Shown here piece by piece: positions 7,917 through 14,300 of a stretch of 49,163 bases of DNA. Source of the stretch: Ruminococcus sp. (GTDB lineage Bacteria > Bacillota > Clostridia > Oscillospirales > Acutalibacteraceae); the NCBI GenBank assembly GCA_017404665.1, contig JAFRBX010000066.1:1-49163 (forward strand). The letters are read 5' to 3'. Every line of letters starts with the position of its first letter. Positions within the stretch are counted from its first letter, which is position 1. Under the pieces are notes generated by a model that was given only the letters and a program-made list of their open reading frames with translations, was not told the origin of the DNA and did no database searches. The position numbers and the translations under genes are program-made.

Positions 7917-10826
7917 TCAGTCTCTTAAGCTGCTGAAGAATACATCCGCGCTCTGATTATAACCGTACAGTGCCGTAACTGTCTTATACAGCTGATCAGT
8001 CGCGTTCTTGTTCTCCAGTACCTTTTTGATGTAAGCGCCTGCGTTCACCGTAACGGTCGCGCCGTTGATGGTCAGCTTGACGCTGTCGGTCACTTTTGCC
8101 GCTGCGAGATTCTCGACTCTTACGACGTAAGCGATATCGTTATTTCTGACCGAAGCGGCTACGGCTGTTTCCTCTTCATCATCGAACGCGGCGGAAACCG
8201 TAAGCTCCGTCTTGTCCCTATTGATCAAGCAAATGTCATACGAAGTCTTGGTACCGAGGTTCAAAGAGGTGCCGTAGAATTCGAGACCGGCAGGCAGATT
8301 CGCTAAATCATCATCGGTCAGATCAAACAAGCTCACGGATTTGAGGTTCTTCTGCGCGTCAGTCAAGCCGTCGTTCGCGTGAGTATCCGTATTGTATTTG
8401 AATTCATCCTGCGCGGCGGAGCAATAGTTGAGCATGGATTCGACGAGAGCTCGGAGCTTAGCGCCGTAATTGATATAATTCAACGCAGCCGGATCCTGAT
8501 ACTCGTCTATCATATGAGTAAGATCCACATCGGTCTTTGCCAGCAGCTTATACGCGTAAGTCATTCCGCTGTAGGTTTCAGTCTCGATTTCTGTGCCGTC
8601 GTTATACTTCAGCGTTGCGGTGATGGTGTCGTTGAGCTCCTTCGCGGCGATCGGAAGGGTAAACTTATACAGGGAAGCTTCATCATCGTACGCTCCCGTA
8701 ACGTCATTCAACGTATAGGGTTCCTCGGGATCGTATTCATCGGTACTGACATACTTGTTGCCCCAGCTGAAGTCCATCTTGACGTCATCGGCAGTTGAGC
8801 CCGCAGGAAGATCAACATAGAAGTTTACGCCGATATCGCCGTTAAGCGACAGGGAATGCTTCTTGAAATACTCAGAGGGTGTATCAAATACGGCGGTATA
8901 AATAATGGCGCCCCAAACGGGATCAGGTGCTACAACTTTCGGGAAAGAGCGACCGTACAGATAATCAACTTTTTCCAAGTTTTCCATTTCCGGATCTTTA
9001 GATATGTCGTGCCAGCCGATACATTCTCCTGATTCCTCGGGAGCCTCCGGACCGGTGTACACCGGCGTATCTCCTAAGTCATATGCTTTTTGGAAAGAAA
9101 GGTCACTCCCAGCACCGGCATAATACCACATCACATAGTACATAGGTGTAGTCGCTTCGCCGGTTGCCATATCATAATGATTCGGGTCAGAGGTTCCGCC
9201 TAACTGGACATATGTCCCGTCAGCTTTTTTGATATAGGCAATATCATACATCTCATCAGTTTTTTGCCCTGTGTTCGAGTTGTAAAAAGGAACCGAACTG
9301 GTATCTGAATCAGGACAATATATGATCTCACCTGTTCCGTGAACGTTGGAGGTACCATCTGAAGGAGCCTTTGTCAGAAAAGCGCCGTAAACCTCCGCGG
9401 TACCGTTGATCTCAACGTCAGCGTCCTTGATGGCGTCAGCCGTGCCCTCTATGGTAGGCCCATATTGATTCACGCCAATTGAAACGCGCTGCATCGGCAT
9501 ACCTTCAAAAACACCTTCATAAGGAGTGCCTGCATACGGGTCTGTATCTGTAGCCGTGGTATAAGCTACGGGAAAGATCTCAGAATTCGCCATCGCGCTG
9601 CCCACATTCCAGTCAGACGCTGACATGACATAAACGGTTTTTTCCTCGGCAACGCTCACCGTCGCGCCCTCGGCGACAGTCAACTCGGTGCCGGGGAGAA
9701 GCGCAATATTTTCGGCAACATCAACCGTTCCCTCAGCGACCGTAATGGAAATATTATTGGTCAGAGGCAAATACGGGAAACGGGTAGTCGACAGGTCGAT
9801 ACCTGCCATATTTAACGAAAGCGAGCCCAAGGTCGCATCGCAGTGCGACTCGATCGACAGGCGGTCTGTGGCTTCGATATAATCCTTGATCAGATAACCG
9901 TTATCCTCGATCTGGAACATACCTCCGTCGCCGATAAAGGTGATCAGGGTGGAGGAAATATTAAACAGGGTGGCGTATACGATTTCCTTAGCTCCTTTAT
10001 TGACCTTCAGCGGCACTTCGATGTTCTGGATATAATACTGATTAAAAGGAAATACTATATCATCATTCTCTTCTGTATTATTTTTGTTCAATGCCGCAAT
10101 AGTCGCGTCTTTTCCGCGCCAGCCGGTGATCTGGAAATACTCGTAGACTTCGGCGTGGTCGTTTGCCTCGACTACAATATCGTCCTCAGTGCCTGCACCG
10201 TAAATATATCCGAAAGCATACAGCTTTCCGCCGTTATCGACGGTGATCTTGCTGCCGCTGTTCATATGGATACGTCCGTCGGGACCGCTGGGAACACTCT
10301 GTCTGTTTTCCTCTAACCCGCTACCCGGCATCAATTGGCTTTCACCGCCGAGAGCGGATGTAAACGCTTTACCGCCGAGATAGAGAGCGCCGCCGTTTTC
10401 AATCGTCAGCGAAGAGTTGCCTTGCATATCCAAGGTCATATAATTTTCTGGCTTCTTATAAGTGCTCATAGCGGTTTGAGCGCATTTTGAATTATCACTT
10501 AAGACGTCATCACCAAAGATTGTATGATCATCATCAAAGGGAATCAGCAGCGTCGTACCGGACGGGATGGTGCATTGCTCATTGTATGCCAGTGATTTCT
10601 CCGCATTTTGCAGTACGGTGATCACTCTGCCCTGAACAGCAGCAGTTCCGGCAAGGGCAGCTGATAAGGTCGTGAATGTTTGATCCTCTTCACCGGGGAT
10701 CGTCACAAGATAATTTGCTTCACCTTCGGCAGACGCAGGAAAAACAGCCACCGACATGAATGTCGACAGCACCAGTATCAGCGCCAGCAGAAACGACAGC
10801 GTTCGTTTTTGCTTTTTCAAAAACAT
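7917..10826 (-). CDS. Exported beta-rich surface protein, island paralog (969 aa)
   Basis: It starts at ATG 10826 behind TTAGGAGG. A signal peptide covers ~1-33 (LSFLLALILVLSTFMSV, cleavage near ASAEG). Residues ~40-440 are the shared core (IPSGTTLLIPFDDDH, YIQNIEVPLKVNKGA, FIGDGGMF, then strand-rich segments with AEGATVSVAEEKTVYV), a layout suggesting a beta-helix or stacked beta solenoid. Residues ~450-650 are unassigned. Residues ~656-969 are the C-terminal module shared with the 1954-residue protein, starting HSLSLNGDIGVNFYV and ending ALYGYNQSADVFF. Unlike its neighbours it has no InlB-like repeats. No LPXTG, SLH or catalytic motif is visible, so the way it is held at the surface is unknown. 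It heads unit B with the small peptide and the dockerin. Confidence 0.9.
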   Translation of the reverse strand: MFLKKQKRTLSFLLALILVLSTFMSVAVFPASAEGEANYLVTIPGEEDQTFTTLSAALAGTAAVQGRVITVLQNAEKSLAYNEQCTIPSGTTLLIPFDDDHTIFGDDVLSDNSKCAQTAMSTYKKPENYMTLDMQGNSSLTIENGGALYLGGKAFTSALGGESQLMPGSGLEENRQSVPSGPDGRIHMNSGSKITVDNGGKLYAFGYIYGAGTEDDIVVEANDHAEVYEYFQITGWRGKDATIAALNKNNTEENDDIVFPFNQYYIQNIEVPLKVNKGAKEIVYATLFNISSTLITFIGDGGMFQIEDNGYLIKDYIEATDRLSIESHCDATLGSLSLNMAGIDLSTTRFPYLPLTNNISITVAEGTVDVAENIALLPGTELTVAEGATVSVAEEKTVYVMSASDWNVGSAMANSEIFPVAYTTATDTDPYAGTPYEGVFEGMPMQRVSIGVNQYGPTIEGTADAIKDADVEINGTAEVYGAFLTKAPSDGTSNVHGTGEIIYCPDSDTSSVPFYNSNTGQKTDEMYDIAYIKKADGTYVQLGGTSDPNHYDMATGEATTPMYYVMWYYAGAGSDLSFQKAYDLGDTPVYTGPEAPEESGECIGWHDISKDPEMENLEKVDYLYGRSFPKVVAPDPVWGAIIYTAVFDTPSEYFKKHSLSLNGDIGVNFYVDLPAGSTADDVKMDFSWGNKYVSTDEYDPEEPYTLNDVTGAYDDEASLYKFTLPIAAKELNDTITATLKYNDGTEIETETYSGMTYAYKLLAKTDVDLTHMIDEYQDPAALNYINYGAKLRALVESMLNYCSAAQDEFKYNTDTHANDGLTDAQKNLKSVSLFDLTDDDLANLPAGLEFYGTSLNLGTKTSYDICLINRDKTELTVSAAFDDEEETAVAASVRNNDIAYVVRVENLAAAKVTDSVKLTINGATVTVNAGAYIKKVLENKNATDQLYKTVTALYGYNQSADVFFSSLRD
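7920..8862 (-). other. Shared C-terminal module in the 969-aa protein
   Basis: About 313 residues matching the end of the 1954-residue protein. Shared landmarks in order: HSLSLNGDIGVNFY against HSITLDGEIGVSFY; a Lys-rich strand segment with AAKELNDTITATL; a helix pair with LRALVESMLNYCSAAQ followed by YN; FYGTSLNL; and LYGYNQSA...F. I do not know a named family for it. Its terminal position in two paralogs suggests attachment or assembly (inference). Confidence 0.65.
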
Positions 10827-10986
10827 TTTAACATTCCTCCTAAATCAATTTGGGGTTTATGCAAACGCGATCCAAAGGACCGCAAAAAGTACCAAAACGT
10901 AAAACAGGAGCTTACTATTCTGTGAATATCGCTCAAATATCCCGGTCTTTCGAAAGAAGGACATACTTCTCCCCTATTGTAATTAC
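10827..10986 (-). promoter_or_regulatory. Structured 160-nt 5' leader of unit B
   Basis: Between the inferred start (~10986) and the RBS the leader can form several stems: CTTTCGAAAG near 10945-10956, and GCGGTCC-TTT-GGATCGC (about 10866-10882). A GGGG run near the 5' end could pair with a CCCC run just before the RBS. No known riboswitch signature was recognised. The remaining gap up to 11153 holds the promoter and the terminator described separately. Confidence 0.4.
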
Positions 10987-10992
10987 CATAAC

Positions 10993-11021
10993 ATTATGCC
11001 ATTGATCCGATCAAAAGTCAA
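10993..11021 (-). promoter_or_regulatory. Promoter of unit B with an internal palindrome
   Basis: On the minus strand a -35 TTGACT (11016-11021) and a -10 CATAAT (10993-10998) have a 17-bp spacer. The spacer contains the perfect inverted repeat TTGATC-N-GATCAA (11002-11014). The palindrome differs in sequence from the one in the promoter at 7219-7247 but sits in the same place. Confidence 0.7.
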
Positions 11022-11064
11022 TCTATTTTAAAGAATTATAATTAATTTTTTGTGTTTAATAGAC

Positions 11065-11104
11065 AAAAATCCCCGCACAGGACTGTCACAGTCTTATGCG
11101 GGGA
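11065..11104 (-). terminator. Rho-independent terminator of unit A
   Basis: On the minus strand a stem CCCCGCA...TGCGGGG with an inner stem GACTGT/ACAGTC is followed by TTTTT. It lies 50 nt after the stop codon of the 60-residue peptide. Confidence 0.85.
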
Positions 11105-11153
11105 ACTGTCAATTCACGTTATTGCCTATCATTGCCTATCATCCGTAGATAAA

Positions 11154-11336
11154 TCAATACCATGACCCGGGCAGGCTCCTCGAACCGCCGGAGGGTATAC
11201 CGCCGGAGCCTAATAGAGGTATGCCGTTATTTTCTTCGTTAGCGGGAGCGGACACGCCGGAGGTAACGATAACATCATCTTCAGCGAACGCGGTAATGAT
11301 GAGAAGTGTTCTCTGATATGATTCTTTCAAATGCAA
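11154..11336 (-). CDS. Small peptide of the DVIVTSG family (60 aa, TTG start)
   Basis: It starts at TTG 11336; GGAGGAG lies about 6 nt upstream and no in-frame ATG exists. It begins 16 nt after the stop of the 1954-residue gene. Residues 3-27 (LKESYQRTLLIITAFAEDDV then IVTSG) align with the 50-residue peptide at 7752-7904 with roughly two thirds identity, and both share the run DVIVTSG. The tail (~28-60) is rich in Gly, Ser and Pro, has a PSGGSRSLPGSWY end and no counterpart in the paralog. There is no signal peptide, membrane segment or cysteine. Function unknown. A secreted or modified peptide with a conserved leader, or a chaperone or adaptor for the giant protein, are both open. It is the last gene of unit A. 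Confidence 0.72.
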   Translation of the reverse strand: MHLKESYQRTLLIITAFAEDDVIVTSGVSAPANEENNGIPLLGSGGIPSGGSRSLPGSWY

Positions 11337-11352
11337 TGCTATCTCCTCCTTC

Positions 11353-14300
11353 TTACGAGCCGGAGCCGAAATAAGTTACAGCAGCCTGATTATAGTTGTA
11401 AAGCGAAGTAACGGTATTCTCCAGCGTAGCATTACCGCTGACCAAGGCAAGATAGAAATATGTCTTAGCATTATACTTTGCCGTTTCGGCGTTATTATAA
11501 CTCACAGTGATATCCTCTGTCAAGAGGTTTGCAGGCAAATTCATGATATTATAGCGGACATAATAAGCGTCATAGCTGCCCGATACCTTCACTGTGTCTA
11601 CCGTGACGGATTGTCCCTTGACGGTCGCAGTCGCTGCAGGCGGCTCATAGCTTTGATCCGTGTAGCGGAGCCATACGGTGTAGGTGGTCTCGGCTTCGAG
11701 CTGCATGGACGAACCGTAGTAGGTCATACTGTCGGCGCCTGACGCATATTCGGCGGTGTAGAAGCTTTCAAAATCAGCAGCAGTAGCGGCGGTGTATGTG
11801 TAATCCGTCAAATCCTTATCCGCAAGCCCGTCAGCATCCGCATTGTAGCTGAACTGTACCTGCGCCTTTGAACCGTAAGTCAGCAACGCCTTGCACAGCT
11901 CCAGAAGATCCTTGAACTTCTCCGCTGTCATCGTATTGTCGGCTGCATACATCCTTTGATAGATGTCGCTGTTTTCAATAGCGGTATCATCCGCACAATC
12001 CTTGGCGCCGTTGATGACCTCGTAGCAATAATCCGCTACGCAGTAGGTATCAGTCAAAACAGCCTGATGGTCGGTGTCATAGATATTCAAGGTAATGTCG
12101 TCCGCCATCTGCTTCGCCGCGACAAAGGCGGTGAACTGATAATATCCGCCGTTGATCTTCGCCTTGGCGAGCGGCGTCAGGCCGACGCTCGCTCCATTGT
12201 CGGTCCCATGGAAAACGACGTTGGTATCATTCGCGTTGCTGTCCGTCAGATCCGAGATGCTGAACGTCGCTTCACCGTGGTCGGGACCGGTTGCGGGACC
12301 CCATGACAATGCAACCGTGCTGTTAACCGGATCGTCGACGCTTACTGTGGGGATGTAGAAGCTGACGCCGATCTCACCGTCCAGCGTAATAGAGTGCTTG
12401 ATCGCGAGCGAAGTGGTGCTGAACTGCGCGGTATAGGTCACGTCGCCGGTCACGGCAGTGATCGCGGGCGACCAGCCGGAGAAGGTATACGCATACTGAG
12501 TATCCTTATCCTTGGTCGGTGTCGAGTCGTAGGACGGGGTATCGCCGTATGAATACGTTGCCGTCGAAGTCTCACCGTCGACGACCCATGTGACGGTGTA
12601 CGTGTTGACGGTAGAATCGAACTGCGCCGTGTAGGTCGCAGCACCGGTCACGGGAGTGATCGTGGGCGACCATGTGTTATTGAACGTATAGGTATACTGT
12701 GCGGTCGCGGTCTTAGTCGGAGCAGCGCCGATATAAGAAGGCGTACTGCCGTAGGCGACCTGATCGGTCTTGAGCGTGTTGCCGTCGCCGTCCTTCCATG
12801 TAATGGCGTACTCGGTCAGCGATTCGGTGTAAGCAGCCGTAACCGTCATTTCACCGTGAACTTCAGGAAGATCATCAATAACGTCGGCGTGTCCGGAGAT
12901 CTTCCACAGACCGGTGGAAGCCGCCCCGCCAAGCTCAGCGCCGGAAGCGGCAAGCTCGCGCTTATAGCCGGAGCCGGTCGAAGCTCCTCCCTCTTCAACC
13001 TTGACCTTTGTTGCGCCCGCGGGGATCTCTTCGTCTTCATCTATGCAGAAGTACTCATAATCCCAGCCGTCGAAGGAGTAGGTATACTGACCGGTAATGT
13101 CGACCTTGGCCGGTTCTTCGCCGTCATATGTCGGGTCGGTACCGTAGTCTACCGTGTCGGACTTTAATACTGTATCGCCGTTTTTGAACGTATACTGATA
13201 CTGATTGACGGTTTGCTCATAAATCGCGGTATAGGTCGTATCGTCGTTAACCACAACCACCGTACCGGCTGTCAGCGAAGAATCGACTGTTCCGTTTTCA
13301 CCCCCGGTCGACCAGCCTTGGAATGTATACGTATACTGAGCGGTTTTCTTACCGTCGGGATCATCGGGGATGGTCACCGTTTCATTGTCGGCGACATATT
13401 CCTCTTCTTCAGTATTGACGACGCTGTTTTCAAAGACGACCGTGTTGACCTGCGTCCACTTTGCATAGATGGTGGTAGCGCCGGTGACCGTATCGGTTCC
13501 GAAGTTCCACGCGTTGGTGCAGGCAGCTTCCTTATACCAGCCGTCGAAGCGGTATTTGTCACTGCCGACGTCTATGGTGGTGACAGAAGCTTCCGGATAT
13601 GCGGGAGCGGATATCGTGCTTCCCGATTGGACATTCTCGATCGGAGATACGTCGTTGCCCTTACCCTGCTTATCGAATGTCACGGTGTAGAAGCCCGTCC
13701 ACTTGGCGTATACGGTGGTATTGCCCGTTATCTTAGTATTGAAATCAAACGCGGTGTTGAAGCTCGTGTCGGTGTACCAGCCGTCAAAGCGATACTTGCC
13801 GGAGGCTTCCGATACCTCGTCGCCGACCGTCGGCGATGCAGGACGAGTCGCCGTTGTATTGTAATCAACGTTCTGCGAAGCGGGCGCTGTGCCGTGTCCC
13901 TGCATGTCGAAGGTCACGGGGTATTGGCGCACACTCTCAGTATAAGTCGCGGTGTAGGTTTTGTTCGCCGTTGCGGCAGTCGGCGCGGGAGACCACGCTT
14001 TGAAGGTATAGTTTTTAGAAACGGTCGAATAAGCCGGAGCTTCCGCATGCGTCGGTACATCGCCCTGATATACGGTCGTGGTATCACTTGCCGCGCCGCT
14101 TGCGGTCTGCCATGTCCATGTGATGGTGTACTGCGGCTTCGCCTGCCACTTGGCATACAGGGTAAGGTCGGCTTTCTCGTGGAGGGTCACTGAGGCCTTG
14201 TCGGCATAGCTGGTGCCGGTGCCGTCCGCCTTGGTGTTCCAGCCGCTGAAAGTATATCCGTCTCTGGTGAACGTATTTGCAGTAAGAGCCGTAGCCGTCG

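Noticed and set aside
10827-10986. Manganese (yybP-ykoY) or c-di-GMP riboswitch in the unit B leader
   Set aside because: A GGGGAG-like start and a distal CCCC are present, but the conserved internal loops of those classes could not be found.
11154-11336. RiPP precursor with a radical SAM maturase in the window
   Set aside because: The only radical SAM genes (24466-25407 and hemZ) are TIGR01212 and HemZ types, distant and in housekeeping contexts. The peptides have no cysteines, so a ranthipeptide or SCIFF call is not supported.
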